DNA of 64,000 bases, taken from NCBI RefSeq assembly GCF_042697365.1, contig NZ_CP137604.1; one strand, given 5' to 3'. Made by a program: the position numbers and the translations under genes. Numbering within the stretch: the first letter of the stretch is position 1; each line of letters begins with the position of its first letter. This stretch comes from Brucella pseudintermedia (GTDB lineage: Bacteria > Pseudomonadota > Alphaproteobacteria > Rhizobiales > Rhizobiaceae). The notes under the pieces are model-generated. The model was not told where the DNA came from and ran no database searches. It saw only the letters and a list, made by a program, of their open reading frames with translations. Of the stretch, positions 47,679 to 57,203 are shown piece by piece.

Positions 47679-50411
47679 ATGGAAGCGACGGCGAGCGAAA
47701 ATATGTTGGAAGCGGAAGAAAACACCGCCGAGGCAGCGCCCGTTCGCCTGACGCCCATGATGGAGCAATATATCGAGATCAAGGCGGCGAATGTCGATTC
47801 GCTGCTCTTCTATCGCATGGGCGATTTCTACGAGCTGTTCTTCGATGACGCGGTGGAGGCATCTGCGGCGCTGGGCATCACGCTTACCAAGCGCGGCAAG
47901 CATCTGGGCGAGGATATTCCCATGTGCGGCGTGCCGGTCCATGCCGCCGACGATTATCTGCAAAAGCTGATCGCCAAAGGCTACCGCGTCGCGGTCTGCG
48001 AACAGGTGGAAGATCCGGCGGAGGCGAAGAAGCGCGGCTCCAAATCCGTGGTGAAGCGCGACGTGATCCGTCTCGTCACGCCCGGAACGCTGACAGAAGA
48101 AAAGCTGCTGGACCCATCCGAAGCCAATTTCCTGATGGCCATGGGGCGCACGCGCGGCGACGGTGCGCTGGCGCTCGCCTGGATCGATATTTCGACGGGA
48201 ACTTTTCGCGTGGCGGAAACCACGCCGGACCGGCTTTTCGCCGATGTAATGCGGGTGGACCCGCGTGAACTGGTGGTGGCCGACAGCGCCTTCCACGATG
48301 AGGAATTGCGCCCCGTCTTCGATCTGGTGGGCAAGGCGGTGACGCCGCAACCGGCAACCCTCTTCGATAGTGCCGCCGCGGAAGCGCGCATCCAGCGTTA
48401 TTTCAACGTTGCGACGCTCGATGGTTTCGGCCAGTTCAGCCGCTCCGAGCTGTCGGCGATTTCCGGCGCGATTGCCTATATCGAAAAGACCCAGATTTCC
48501 GAGCGCCCGCCACTGATGCGGCCCGAGCGCGAGCATGAGGGCGGTACGATTTTCATCGATCCGGCTACGCGCGCCAGCCTGGAACTGGTGCGCACCATGT
48601 CGGGGAATCGCGACGGCAGCCTGCTCAAGTCCATTGACCGCACCGTGACCGGAGGCGGCGCGCGGCTTCTCGCCGAGCGCCTGACCGCGCCGCTCACCAA
48701 TCCGAAGGAAATCGCGTTGCGGCTCGATTCCGTTTCCTGGTTCCTGAGCGAACCGGGCCTGTGCGAAGCCATGAGGGCCGAACTGAAAGGCGTGCCGGAT
48801 ATGCCGCGCGCGCTCTCGCGCCTTGCGGTTGGGCGCGGCGGGCCGCGCGATCTGGGTGCGCTTGCGCGCGGCTTTGAGGCTGCGCACACCATTGCAAGCT
48901 TGCTGGAAGGCGCTTTGTTGCCCGACGAGCTGGCCCATGCCCGCGATGCGGTCAGCGCCATGCCTGCCATTTTTACGGCGCATCTCGACCGGGCTTTGGC
49001 TGATGAATTGCCGCTCCTGAAACGTGACGGCGGTTTCGTGCGCGCAGGCTATAATGCCGAACTCGATGAAATGCGGGCCTTGCGCGACCAGTCACGCCGG
49101 GTGATCGCCGGACTGCAAGCCGACTATATCGAAGAGACCGGCATCAAGTCGTTGAAGATCAAGCACAACAATGTGCTTGGCTATTTCATCGAGGTGACGG
49201 CCAACAATGCCGGGGCAATGACGGATACGGATGAGGCCAAGGGCCGTTTCATCCATCGCCAGACCATGGCAAATGCCATGCGCTTTACCACGACCGAACT
49301 GGCGGAATTGGAAAGCAAGATCGCCAATGCCGCTGACCGCGCCTTGTCCATCGAGCTTGCCGTGTTCGAGGAACTGACGGCGGAAGCCGTCTCCCATGCC
49401 GACAGCATCCGCGCGGCGGCATCGGCGCTCGCGGTTTTCGACGTTTCGGCGGCGCTTGCGGTGCTGGCAGAGGAGCAGGGCTATTGCCGCCCGCAGGTTG
49501 ATGACAGCCTCTCCTTCAACATTGTCGCCGGTCGTCACCCGGTTGTTGAGCAGGCTTTGCGGCGGCAGGCAGCCAATCCGTTTGTTGCCAATGACTGCGA
49601 TCTCTCTCCGCAAAAGGATGGCGGCAACGGCGCGATCTGGCTTCTCACCGGCCCGAACATGGGCGGTAAGTCGACCTTCCTGCGCCAGAACGCGCTGATC
49701 GCTATCCTCGCGCAGATGGGTTCGTTCGTCCCTGCCGGTTCTGCGCGGATAGGCGTCGTGGACCGGCTGTTCAGCCGCGTCGGGGCCTCCGACGATCTGG
49801 CGCGCGGGCGCTCGACCTTCATGGTCGAAATGGTGGAAACGGCGGCGATCCTCAATCAGGCGGGCGAGCGCTCGCTGGTGATCCTCGATGAAATCGGGCG
49901 CGGTACCGCGACTTTCGACGGCCTTTCCATTGCCTGGGCCACGGTCGAATATCTGCACGAGAAGAACCGCTGCCGCGCGCTGTTTGCCACGCACTTCCAT
50001 GAAATGACGGCGCTTTCGGAAAAGCTGGAGCGGCTTTCCAATGTCACCATGCGGGTCAAGGAATGGGATAATGATGTGGTCTTCCTACACGAAGTGGCGA
50101 AGGGTGCTGCCGACCGTTCCTACGGCGTGCAGGTGGCGCGTCTGGCCGGGCTGCCGGAAGCGGTCGTCAACCGTGCGCGTGACGTGCTGCATCAGCTCGA
50201 AGCTGGTGAAACGTCCGGCAAGGCGGACAAGCTGATCGATGATCTGCCGCTGTTCTCCGTCGTCCTGCAGCAGGAAAAGCCGAAGCCGCAGGTTCAGGCC
50301 AAGGATAGCGAACTGGCGAAGGCTGTCGCCGCCATCAGCCCAGACGAACTGACCCCGCGCGAAGCGCTGGACCTGATCTACAAATTGAAGGAACTGGCAG
50401 GCAGGGCGTGA
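47679..50411 (+). CDS. mutS: DNA mismatch repair protein MutS
   Basis: The 910-aa mismatch-recognition ATPase has an N-terminal mismatch-binding Phe50-Tyr-Glu52 in RMGDFYELFFDD. The Walker A motif is GPNMGGKS (658-665). STFMVEMVETAAIL and LDEIGRGTATFDG follow, with the ATHFHEM switch. It is slightly longer than E. coli MutS (853 aa), mainly at the N-terminus. AAGG precedes the ATG. A terminator follows directly. Confidence 0.98.
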   Translation: MEATASENMLEAEENTAEAAPVRLTPMMEQYIEIKAANVDSLLFYRMGDFYELFFDDAVEASAALGITLTKRGKHLGEDIPMCGVPVHAADDYLQKLIAKGYRVAVCEQVEDPAEAKKRGSKSVVKRDVIRLVTPGTLTEEKLLDPSEANFLMAMGRTRGDGALALAWIDISTGTFRVAETTPDRLFADVMRVDPRELVVADSAFHDEELRPVFDLVGKAVTPQPATLFDSAAAEARIQRYFNVATLDGFGQFSRSELSAISGAIAYIEKTQISERPPLMRPEREHEGGTIFIDPATRASLELVRTMSGNRDGSLLKSIDRTVTGGGARLLAERLTAPLTNPKEIALRLDSVSWFLSEPGLCEAMRAELKGVPDMPRALSRLAVGRGGPRDLGALARGFEAAHTIASLLEGALLPDELAHARDAVSAMPAIFTAHLDRALADELPLLKRDGGFVRAGYNAELDEMRALRDQSRRVIAGLQADYIEETGIKSLKIKHNNVLGYFIEVTANNAGAMTDTDEAKGRFIHRQTMANAMRFTTTELAELESKIANAADRALSIELAVFEELTAEAVSHADSIRAAASALAVFDVSAALAVLAEEQGYCRPQVDDSLSFNIVAGRHPVVEQALRRQAANPFVANDCDLSPQKDGGNGAIWLLTGPNMGGKSTFLRQNALIAILAQMGSFVPAGSARIGVVDRLFSRVGASDDLARGRSTFMVEMVETAAILNQAGERSLVILDEIGRGTATFDGLSIAWATVEYLHEKNRCRALFATHFHEMTALSEKLERLSNVTMRVKEWDNDVVFLHEVAKGAADRSYGVQVARLAGLPEAVVNRARDVLHQLEAGETSGKADKLIDDLPLFSVVLQQEKPKPQVQAKDSELAKAVAAISPDELTPREALDLIYKLKELAGRA

Positions 50412-50416
50412 AAGTG

Positions 50417-50446
50417 AAAAGGCGAAGCTGGTGCTTCGCCTTTTCC
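50417..50446. terminator. Bidirectional terminator between mutS and olsB
   Basis: GGCGAAGC (50421-50428) pairs with GCTTCGCC (50433-50440), flanked by AAAA and TTTT. It begins six bases past the mutS stop and immediately before the olsB stop on the other strand. Confidence 0.9.
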
Positions 50447-50447
50447 T

Positions 50448-51341
50448 TTACACGAAGCGATTTGCATCCGCGCCGTAATAGGTAATGTAACGGCTGGAAA
50501 TGCGTTCGATGGGAAGGATGATGAAGACATCGGTGGTGCCGAATGCTTCGTCGATCACGGCGCCATCCCCGATCATCGCACCGAGGCGCAGATATCCCTT
50601 CACCAGCGGCGGCATGGAGAAAAGCGCAACCTTGTTGTTGATGGCTTCCTTCGGCATCAGGTCCATGGCCTGATAGCGGTGCGGTAGGGCGCGAACGTCC
50701 CAATCCGGCGTTGCCCGGCAATTGTGATGGAGGAACGACAGGCCGAGCGCGTGCGCGGCAGGCACAGCCCCATGGAACGAGGCACAGCCGAACATCACAT
50801 CGATGGAGTGGCGGCGGCAATAGGCCCAGGCCCCCTGCCATAGGAGCTCGACGGTGCGCTTGGAACGATATTCCGCTTTCACGCAGGAGCGGCCCAGTTC
50901 AAGCAGACGAAGGTTGGGGCGGGAAAGGGCCAGACGCTGCACGTCATATTCATCGGCGGAGTAAAACCCGAGCGCCTTGTCCGCCTGATCGCTGCGCATC
51001 AGACGGTAGGTGCCGACAATCTGCTGGTGTTCCGGCACGGGCAGCGCGGTATCGTAAACCAGCAGATGGTCACAAATAGCGTCGAAGCGGTCGGCGTCAC
51101 GAAGCTCCACAGCCTCGATGCTTTCACGGCGCGCACCCATTTCGTCGAAGAAGACACGAAAGCGCAATTCCTGTGCAGCTTCCACGGCCTCAGGTGAATT
51201 GGCGAGCCGTACTTCCAGCGATCCGATGCGTCCCAGAACAATGGGATCGCCGCCGGATGCAAACAGCGCCTGTTGTGCTTCTAAGCCTGACATGACGGTA
51301 TCATCAATGATTTGCTGGTCCATTCCAAGCAGTACTGTCAT
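50448..51341 (-). CDS. olsB: L-ornithine N-alpha-acyltransferase (first step of ornithine lipid synthesis)
   Basis: The 297-aa protein belongs to the GNAT-like/hemolysin-type acyltransferases of the OlsB family. These attach a 3-hydroxyacyl group from acyl-ACP to ornithine to form lyso-ornithine lipid. Visible features are VRLANSPEAVEAAQELRFRVFFDEMGA, the FDAICDHLLVYD core, LELGRSCVKAEYR and FGCASFHG. Brucella olsB is recalled next to mutS, which fits. AGGAG precedes the ATG. No olsA is adjacent, also as in Brucella. Confidence 0.87.
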   Translation of the reverse strand: MTVLLGMDQQIIDDTVMSGLEAQQALFASGGDPIVLGRIGSLEVRLANSPEAVEAAQELRFRVFFDEMGARRESIEAVELRDADRFDAICDHLLVYDTALPVPEHQQIVGTYRLMRSDQADKALGFYSADEYDVQRLALSRPNLRLLELGRSCVKAEYRSKRTVELLWQGAWAYCRRHSIDVMFGCASFHGAVPAAHALGLSFLHHNCRATPDWDVRALPHRYQAMDLMPKEAINNKVALFSMPPLVKGYLRLGAMIGDGAVIDEAFGTTDVFIILPIERISSRYITYYGADANRFV

Positions 51342-51610
51342 GATGATGGCTCCTGATTTGTCTATTCACGTATTCCTGAACGGCTTTCCCACTGATATTT
51401 CAGCAAGAGCCGGTTCAATCCGCGTTCGGACAGATTGCGTGGACACGACGTCCAGTTGGCCGAAGCATTACAGATTCAGTGCTACGCGAGGATGACAGAA
51501 GCATGTCACCAATGTGTCAATTCAGATGGCTGGACCGCATCCTCTTCAAAAAGCTTACAATTTCACGAGATTAAATTATGCGAAAGGCTGAAACCGTTCA
51601 AGCTGCCTCG

Positions 51611-52093
51611 TCAGCGGGGGGCCCGCTCGCGCCGCCAGCCGAGAAACTCTTCCAGAATGATGAGCCCAGCGCCGATGGTTATGAACGTGTCGGCGAGATT
51701 GAACACGGCGAATGACCATGTCGGCAGGTGAAACAGAATATAGTCCACGACGTAGCCATGCATCACACGGTCGATCAGGTTGCCGATGGCACCGCCGACA
51801 ACAAGCGCAAAACCGTAACGTGCGAAAATGCGGTCCGGTGCGTTGGTCCACCACAGATAAAGCACGAACAGGATAACTGCGGCCGTGATCGCGACCAGCC
51901 CCCAGTCGTGCAGCCAGGCCAGCATGGAAAAGGCGATGCCTTCATTATGCGTGCGGAACAATGCAAGAAATGGCAGGAGATCGATCTGCTGGCCGTAGCC
52001 CATCCGTGTTTCCACCAGATGCTTGACGCCCTGATCGATCAGTATGGTGAGAATGACGACAAAAAGTGAGGACCAGACGGCATGCCGCTTCAT
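51611..52093 (-). CDS. lspA: Lipoprotein signal peptidase (signal peptidase II)
   Basis: The 160-aa, four-helix membrane aspartyl protease removes signal peptides from prolipoproteins. The catalytic Asp pair is Asp117 (GYVVDYI) and Asp135 (FNLADTFI). GGAIGNLIDR and the FRTHNEGIAFS region are family-typical. The ATG lies two bases past the RNA methyltransferase stop, so translation is probably coupled. The L,D-transpeptidase above is one likely lipoprotein client. Confidence 0.96.
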   Translation of the reverse strand: MKRHAVWSSLFVVILTILIDQGVKHLVETRMGYGQQIDLLPFLALFRTHNEGIAFSMLAWLHDWGLVAITAAVILFVLYLWWTNAPDRIFARYGFALVVGGAIGNLIDRVMHGYVVDYILFHLPTWSFAVFNLADTFITIGAGLIILEEFLGWRRERAPR

Positions 52094-52095
52094 CC

Positions 52096-52956
52096 CTAAG
52101 CCCTTTCATCAAGCGTGAGCGCGTCGCGCCGGATTTCGTAGAGCATCACGCCGGTGGCGATGGCGAGATTGAGGGAATCGGCACGCCCCGCCTGCGGAAT
52201 GCGGGCTAGCTTGTCGCACGTATCGGCAAGACTGTCCGGCAGGCCCTGCTGCTCGTTGCCCATCATCAAGACCACGGGTTTGTTGGCATAGGGAATGGTG
52301 CGATAGTCGACGGCACCTTTCAGATGAGTGCCGACGACAAGGCCGGAAACGCCTTTGCGCCAGCTGAGAAAATCGGCTTCGCTCACCTTGTAGAGCGGCA
52401 TGGAAAAGACCGAGCCCATGGTGGCGCGCACGGTTTCCAGCGAATAGGGATCGGTGGTGTCGCCGATCAGAATAACGCCCTTGGCGCCGACCGCATCGGC
52501 GGTGCGGATGACAGTGCCCAGATTGCCGGGGTCGCGCACGCGGTCGAGCGCGATATAAACGTCGTTGCCTCTCGGCTTCAGGCTTGCAAGCGGGCGATAT
52601 TGCTGCTCGAAGACACCGACCACCATTTGCGGATTATCACGCCGCGTAATGGCGGCCATGATCTTTTCGGTCACTTCCAGCACCAGTCCGCCCTTGGCGA
52701 ATGTGCGGGCGGCAACCTGCTCGACCATTTTGTTGCCCTTGCCGGATTTGGCGAAAACCAGCGTCTTGATGCGCCAATCCTGTTCCAGCGCGTCGATGAC
52801 AAGTTTCAGCCCTTCGGCCAGGAACACGCTCTGCTGGTCACGGAATTTTTTCAGCGCCAGCGAGCGAAGGTCCTTCACAATGGGATTGGTAAGGCTGGTA
52901 ACTTCCTTGACCTGACCCACGCGGGGGCTTTTGGAAAAATCGTCGTCACGGCTCAT
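52096..52956 (-). CDS. TrmH/SpoU family RNA 2'-O-methyltransferase
   Basis: The 286-aa SPOUT-class methyltransferase has an N-terminal substrate-binding part (LTNPIVKDLRSLALKKFRDQQSVFLAEGLKL) and the three SPOUT motifs: RVRDPGNLGTVIRTADAVGA, MGNEQQGLP and IPQAGRADSLNLAIATGVMLYE. Members methylate rRNA or tRNA ribose; the exact site is unknown. The start overlaps the stop of the upstream methyltransferase as ATGA, and lspA follows two bases downstream, forming a three-gene operon. Confidence 0.9.
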   Translation of the reverse strand: MSRDDDFSKSPRVGQVKEVTSLTNPIVKDLRSLALKKFRDQQSVFLAEGLKLVIDALEQDWRIKTLVFAKSGKGNKMVEQVAARTFAKGGLVLEVTEKIMAAITRRDNPQMVVGVFEQQYRPLASLKPRGNDVYIALDRVRDPGNLGTVIRTADAVGAKGVILIGDTTDPYSLETVRATMGSVFSMPLYKVSEADFLSWRKGVSGLVVGTHLKGAVDYRTIPYANKPVVLMMGNEQQGLPDSLADTCDKLARIPQAGRADSLNLAIATGVMLYEIRRDALTLDERA

Positions 52957-54077
52957 TTGGCTACCCAGCGGCTGAACATGGATGTGGAAAGTGCGCGTCC
53001 CGCCGCCCGTTCACGCAAAATAAGTTCTCCCGATTCGACCGTACCGCCAAGGCCGGTGAAACGGTCGCGCATCAGCTCGTGAATAGCGAAGAAGGATGCG
53101 CGGATTGAATAGGCTGTCAGGATGACGGCAAGCGGCTTCGGCGTCAGGATCGACCGGCATGTGTCGACCATGGCAGGCAGATGCTCGAACAATTGCCAGA
53201 CCTCGCCGCTCGGGCCGCGCCCATAGGCAGGCGGGTCAAGCAGGATGATGTCATAGAAGCTGCCGCGCCGCTCCTCGCGCTGCACGAATTTCATCGCGTC
53301 TTCGCAAATCCAGCGGATCGGCTTGTCGGAAAGCCCGGCCATTTCCTGGTTCTCACGCGCCCATAAGATGGCTTTCTTGGATGCGTCCACATGGGTCACT
53401 TCCGCGCCGGCCCGTGCCGCCACCAGCGAGGCGAGGCCCGTATAGCCAAAAAGATTGAGCACTTTCACGCTGCGACCGGACTTTACGCCGTCCCGGATAA
53501 GCCCATCCATATATGACCAGTGCGCGGCCTGTTCGGGGAATACGCCGACATGGCGGAATGAGGTGAACCGGCCATGAAAGGAAATGCCGTCATGCTGCAT
53601 CGGCCAGGTTTCCCCGAGCGGCACTTTCGGGAAGGCCCAGCGTCCCATGCCTTCCTCGTCGGTGTTACCGGTGAAGACGGCATCCGCCTGATCCCACTCT
53701 TTTTGCGGCAGGCTCGGCAGCCAGATAGCCTGACCTTCCGGGCGGACGATGCGATAGGGGCCATATTGCTCGAGCTTCAAGCCGTTACCGCTGTCGAGAA
53801 GCGCATAATCGGGTGACGGTTCCGTTTCGAGGATAAGCGGTAATCTTTCTGCGGGGCGGGCGCCGGCATAGGGCTTGATTTCGCGAACGGGTGCGGCGGG
53901 CTTGTCATCGGCCGGCTTCGGCGAAGCCTTGGCGAACTGGGGACGAGGCTTTTTGAAGGACGAACCTTTATGATCAAGTTTACCTTCAGGACGCGGCGCA
54001 TCATGTCTCGCGCGCTCGAAACCACGGTCCTGCTTGCCGCCCGACGGCTTTTTGCCTTTTCCCTTTGGCGCTTTCAC
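52953..54077 (-). CDS. Class I SAM-dependent rRNA methyltransferase (RlmI/RlmK-like)
   Basis: The 374-aa protein has a basic N-terminal tail (about 1-60) and a C-terminal Rossmann methyltransferase. The motifs are VLNLFGYTGLASLVAARAGAEVTHVDAS and the catalytic-loop-like LDPPAYGRGPSGE. The start is GTG at 54077, because GGAG lies six bases upstream of it; a TTG four codons earlier overlaps that site. It may modify rRNA cytosine C5 or guanine N7 like RlmI/RlmKL, but the target is not certain. Confidence 0.86.
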   Translation of the reverse strand: MKAPKGKGKKPSGGKQDRGFERARHDAPRPEGKLDHKGSSFKKPRPQFAKASPKPADDKPAAPVREIKPYAGARPAERLPLILETEPSPDYALLDSGNGLKLEQYGPYRIVRPEGQAIWLPSLPQKEWDQADAVFTGNTDEEGMGRWAFPKVPLGETWPMQHDGISFHGRFTSFRHVGVFPEQAAHWSYMDGLIRDGVKSGRSVKVLNLFGYTGLASLVAARAGAEVTHVDASKKAILWARENQEMAGLSDKPIRWICEDAMKFVQREERRGSFYDIILLDPPAYGRGPSGEVWQLFEHLPAMVDTCRSILTPKPLAVILTAYSIRASFFAIHELMRDRFTGLGGTVESGELILRERAAGRALSTSMFSRWVAK

Positions 54078-54180
54078 CCGAAACTCCAATCATCATGATT
54101 GGGGTCTAGGTAGGATAAACAGCGCCGGTGTGGAAGGGGAAAACGACGTTCAACCGCGCACAAAGGATATTTCAGCGCTC

Positions 54181-54207
54181 CAAAACCCGGAAGTTTGCTT
54201 CCGGGTT
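54181..54207 (-). terminator. Terminator after the sppA-ihfB-lapA operon
   Basis: AACCCGGAAG (54184-54193) and CTTCCGGGTT (54198-54207) form a perfect 10-bp stem with a TTTG loop. The minus strand continues TTTTGG. It lies 17 nt past the lapA-like stop. Confidence 0.75.
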
Positions 54208-54224
54208 CCAGAATAAAGACCGTT

Positions 54225-54548
54225 TCAGGAATTCACGACCGGTATATTGCGCTTTTCGGCGGCTGTGCTGCGTTCAAGCAGGCGAGCCGCCTCCTGCTTG
54301 TACATACGCTCCTTGCGCCGATGCTTGCCCTGCGTGAACCAGGTCACCAGGGAGCCTATGACGACGCCAAGGAGAAGCGCTCCGAACAGCCAAAGGAACA
54401 GCGGCGCATTATAGGATAGCGCAGGATTGCCCGGATTGAACGGATCGATCGTAAATTGCACCGACGCGCGATTGGCAACCGACAACGCAATCAGAACCAC
54501 GGCGAGCGGCACAAGAACGATGATGGCGATGATGCGTTTTGCCGCCAT
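54225..54548 (-). CDS. LapA domain membrane protein (DUF1049)
   Basis: The 107-aa protein has two transmembrane helices (about 6-25 and 48-70) joined by a short loop containing NRASVQFTIDPFNP, then a charged coiled-coil-like tail, as in LapA (YciS). LapA takes part in LPS assembly control in E. coli. The ATG at 54548 gives this usual form and lies eight bases after ihfB. It ends the sppA-ihfB-lapA unit. Confidence 0.84.
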   Translation of the reverse strand: MAAKRIIAIIVLVPLAVVLIALSVANRASVQFTIDPFNPGNPALSYNAPLFLWLFGALLLGVVIGSLVTWFTQGKHRRKERMYKQEAARLLERSTAAEKRNIPVVNS

Positions 54549-54556
54549 AGCGTCTA

Positions 54557-54841
54557 TCAGACTGCGCCGTTGAGACGGTCGCGCAGTTCCTTGCCGGTCT
54601 TGAAGAAAGGAACCCACTTTTCTTCCACGTCCACCGTTTCGCCGGTACGCGGATTGCGGCCGCTGCGGGCAGGGCGATTTTTGACGGAAAACGCGCCGAA
54701 GCCGCGCAGCTCAACGCGATTGCCTTCTGCAAGGGCGTTTGTGATCTCGTCGAATACCGCGCCGACGATGTTTTCGACATCGCGCTGGAAAAGATGCGGA
54801 TTGCGGCTGGCGATAATCTGAACGAGTTCCGATTTGATCAC
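54557..54841 (-). CDS. ihfB: Integration host factor subunit beta
   Basis: The 94-aa DNA-bending HU/IHF-family protein starts with GTG at 54841, giving the conserved IKSELVQIIASRNPHLFQRDVE. The frame upstream has no homology. GFGAFSVKNRPARSGRNPRTGETV is the DNA-intercalating beta-arm signature with its Pro, and VPFFKTGKELRDRLN ends the protein. It lies 74 bp downstream of sppA. IHF also assists RpoN promoters, and rpoN lies in this window. Confidence 0.95.
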   Translation of the reverse strand: MIKSELVQIIASRNPHLFQRDVENIVGAVFDEITNALAEGNRVELRGFGAFSVKNRPARSGRNPRTGETVDVEEKWVPFFKTGKELRDRLNGAV

Positions 54842-54915
54842 GGCTTTAAACCCCTGTTCTTCTGTTCGTTTCGTCCGGTATCTGCCGGATATTGTGTTCA
54901 TTTGCCCGGATGGCG

Positions 54916-55887
54916 TCAATTCGCTTCAGGCGTACCGTCAACGTGCCAAACCGAAAGAAGTCCGTCAAGGAAGATGCGCTCCCTGGCAATCTGCTTCAGC
55001 ACGCCATCGGCTTCCTGCGGCACGCCGATAAGGCGCGCACCGGCATGGATGATCAGATCGCGCAGCGAAAAACCCGTTTCACTGCTGACCGGCTTCCATT
55101 CGAGGCGGGGCAGATCCTTGGAAAGCCCCTTGCCTGCAAGCCAGGCAACCGCTTCTTCTTCACCGCCAAGCCCGTCGATCAGCTTTTTGTCCAGTGCCTG
55201 CCGTCCGGTAAAAACCGCACCATTGGCAAGCGCCAGTGCCTGTTCATGCGTGAAAGAACGGCGCTTTTCGACAATATCCACGAACCACGCATAGGAATCC
55301 ATGATCATATTGCTGATCATGCCCTTGGCTTCTTCGCTGGCCGGGCTGAAATAATTGGGCTCCGCCTTGAGCGGCGAGGACTTGATGGTTTCGACCTTCA
55401 CGCCGATCGTGTCGAGCAGCTTCGAGACATCCGGATATTGAAACAGGACCCCGATGGAGCCGACGATGGATGTCTGTCGCGCGATGATGTGATCGGATGC
55501 GCTGGCAATCATATAGCCGGCGGAGGCGGCGAGCGTGCCCACCTGGGTCACGACCGGCTTTTTCTCGGCAATCTTTCGCACGGCTTCAAAAATGGCTTCG
55601 CCGCCGACTGTCGTTCCCCCGGGCGAATCGAGGACCAGAATCACGCCTTTGACGGCATCGTCCCTGGCGATTTTGTCGAGGCGTTTGAGCAATTCCTCAT
55701 TCTCGAAGATGGTGCCCTCGATGCGAACCTTGGCGATATGCGGCTGGCTGAAATTCGCGCCGCGCATCGACCAGGAAGCGAAGACGGCAATCAGGGCCGC
55801 GATCAGGAGAAGGAACGCACCGCGCCAGACGGTCAGCTTTCTGCGCAATTTCCGGCGTTCGATGATTGCTTCGGCGTCTTGAGCCAT
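54916..55887 (-). CDS. sppA: Signal peptide peptidase SppA (short, 36-kDa type)
   Basis: The 323-aa inner-membrane serine protease of family S49 degrades cleaved signal peptides. One N-terminal membrane helix lies at about 24-41. The nucleophile is Ser122 in GTLAASAGYMIAS, and the general base is Lys174 in SSPLKAEPNYF. LVLDSPGGTTVGGE is typical. The ATG at 55887 has GGGA upstream and excludes 26 unsupported residues. It heads the sppA-ihfB-lapA operon. Confidence 0.94.
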   Translation of the reverse strand: MAQDAEAIIERRKLRRKLTVWRGAFLLLIAALIAVFASWSMRGANFSQPHIAKVRIEGTIFENEELLKRLDKIARDDAVKGVILVLDSPGGTTVGGEAIFEAVRKIAEKKPVVTQVGTLAASAGYMIASASDHIIARQTSIVGSIGVLFQYPDVSKLLDTIGVKVETIKSSPLKAEPNYFSPASEEAKGMISNMIMDSYAWFVDIVEKRRSFTHEQALALANGAVFTGRQALDKKLIDGLGGEEEAVAWLAGKGLSKDLPRLEWKPVSSETGFSLRDLIIHAGARLIGVPQEADGVLKQIARERIFLDGLLSVWHVDGTPEAN

Positions 55888-56274
55888 TCCCGTCCATCCG
55901 TTTGTTGGTGGCGCTGTTCGCGCATCGGCAATCCATCTTTTGCCTCGAATGGCGGCATGCGGCAAGTCTCTTCGGCAATTCGGTTCCGTGAAAGAGCAGC
56001 ATCAAGCATGGCTGTAAATTGGACAGGTTTTGTGATATCAAAGAGTTGATTAGCATTCTACCAAATTGGGTAAAGTGCGAATTGGGATGAATTATCAAAG
56101 ACATAAGCCGTTCCTGCTGCCCTGTTGGGAGGCGGGTGCGGTGTTTTGTGCGGTATGAAGCTATTGAGCGACCGTCTATTTCACCCCAAATAAACCTTAT
56201 TGAAATGAAAAAGCGCGAGATAGGCGCGCCGCTTACCGAATTCTACGAAAAGCCATTGAGGAATTGAACGCGAC
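55888..56274. other. Divergent intergenic region between sppA and lptC (387 bp)
   Basis: I see no gene here. It holds the likely promoters of sppA (minus) and lptC (plus). It also contains the sequence TGTGATATCAAAGAGTTG at 56031-56048, which nearly repeats one ahead of regA (36160-36179). No terminator or clear operator is visible. Confidence 0.5.
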
Positions 56275-56988
56275 ATGACCGCCGACACGACACCCAGCCA
56301 TGCGCCGCAGAACGTGACCGCCCAAGGTCGCGGCAAGGGTGGCATGCGTTTTGGGGCGTCGGAGAAGGCCGAGGCGCTCTTCCACGCGGCGCAGCGCCAT
56401 TCCGTCCGCGTTCGTGTCCTGAAGACCGCGCTGCCGGTGGCTGCGATTATCGTGGCGGCTGTCTTCTCATGGTATACATTTCTCGCAACGCCGAACACGC
56501 CCATAAAGGTGGAAGTGAATAATGGCGGCGAAAGCGGCAAGCTTGTCATGACGAGCCCGCATCTCAACGGATATACAAAGGACAACCGTCCGTATTCGAT
56601 GACCGCTTCCAAGGCGACGCAGGATGCGAAGAACAGCGGCGCGATTTCGCTGGAAGGCATCCTTGCCGAATTGCCGGTTGGGGAAAAGGGGATGGCCAAG
56701 GTCGAGGCCACATCCGGTATCTATGACAATGCCAATGGGCGTTTGCAACTTGATAAGGACTTTATTGTTACCACGGATGATGGTTTGCGTGCAGTGATGC
56801 ATTCTGCGGACGTAAATCTCAAGAGCGGGCAAATCACGACCGACAAGCCCGTCGACATCCGCAGCGGCAGCACGCATATTCTGGCGAACAGCATGCAGGT
56901 CAAGGACAACGGCAAGGTTCTGATTTTCGAGAACAAGGTTCAGATGACCGTTGACGGCAGCGTTGTTTCGCCCAACAAGGCTCCTTGA
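56275..56988 (+). CDS. lptC: LPS export protein LptC
   Basis: The 237-aa bitopic inner-membrane protein has one membrane helix at about 48-68 and a periplasmic beta-jellyroll domain. It receives LPS from LptBFG and passes it to LptA. Sequence support includes LVMTSPHLNGYTKDNRPYSMTASKATQD, QLDKDFIVTTDDGLRA and VDIRSGSTHILANSMQVKDNGK, all typical of the DUF1239/LptC family. GAGGA precedes the ATG. It is separated from lptA by an unusually long 277-bp gap containing a repeat. Confidence 0.9.
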   Translation: MTADTTPSHAPQNVTAQGRGKGGMRFGASEKAEALFHAAQRHSVRVRVLKTALPVAAIIVAAVFSWYTFLATPNTPIKVEVNNGGESGKLVMTSPHLNGYTKDNRPYSMTASKATQDAKNSGAISLEGILAELPVGEKGMAKVEATSGIYDNANGRLQLDKDFIVTTDDGLRAVMHSADVNLKSGQITTDKPVDIRSGSTHILANSMQVKDNGKVLIFENKVQMTVDGSVVSPNKAP

Positions 56989-57102
56989 GAAGGCAGCCTG
57001 ATTTGAGGACAGGCGAAGCGTTCGGACTGAGTCATATCTGTGCGGGCGCCTGAGTACGTTGCAGGCCGGTTTTCGGGTTGAAACGTGCTCGAAACAAATT
57101 GT

Positions 57103-57203
57103 TAGAGCGTGATTCCGATGCTGTCGGAATGCTACAGCTCTAAACCGCTTTTTTGATCGCATTTTGCGATGCCGAATGTTCCCATTTGGACGCAAAGTGC
57201 TTA
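57103..57203. repeat. Palindromic repeat element of about 100 bp, copy C
   Basis: It begins TAGAGCGTGATTCCGATG and continues through a palindrome to GCTCTAAA, then a second half with GCATTTTGCGATGCC and GCAAAGTGCTTA. The order and spacing match the reverse complement of copy D at 62658-62761. It lies between lptC and lptA. Confidence 0.7.
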
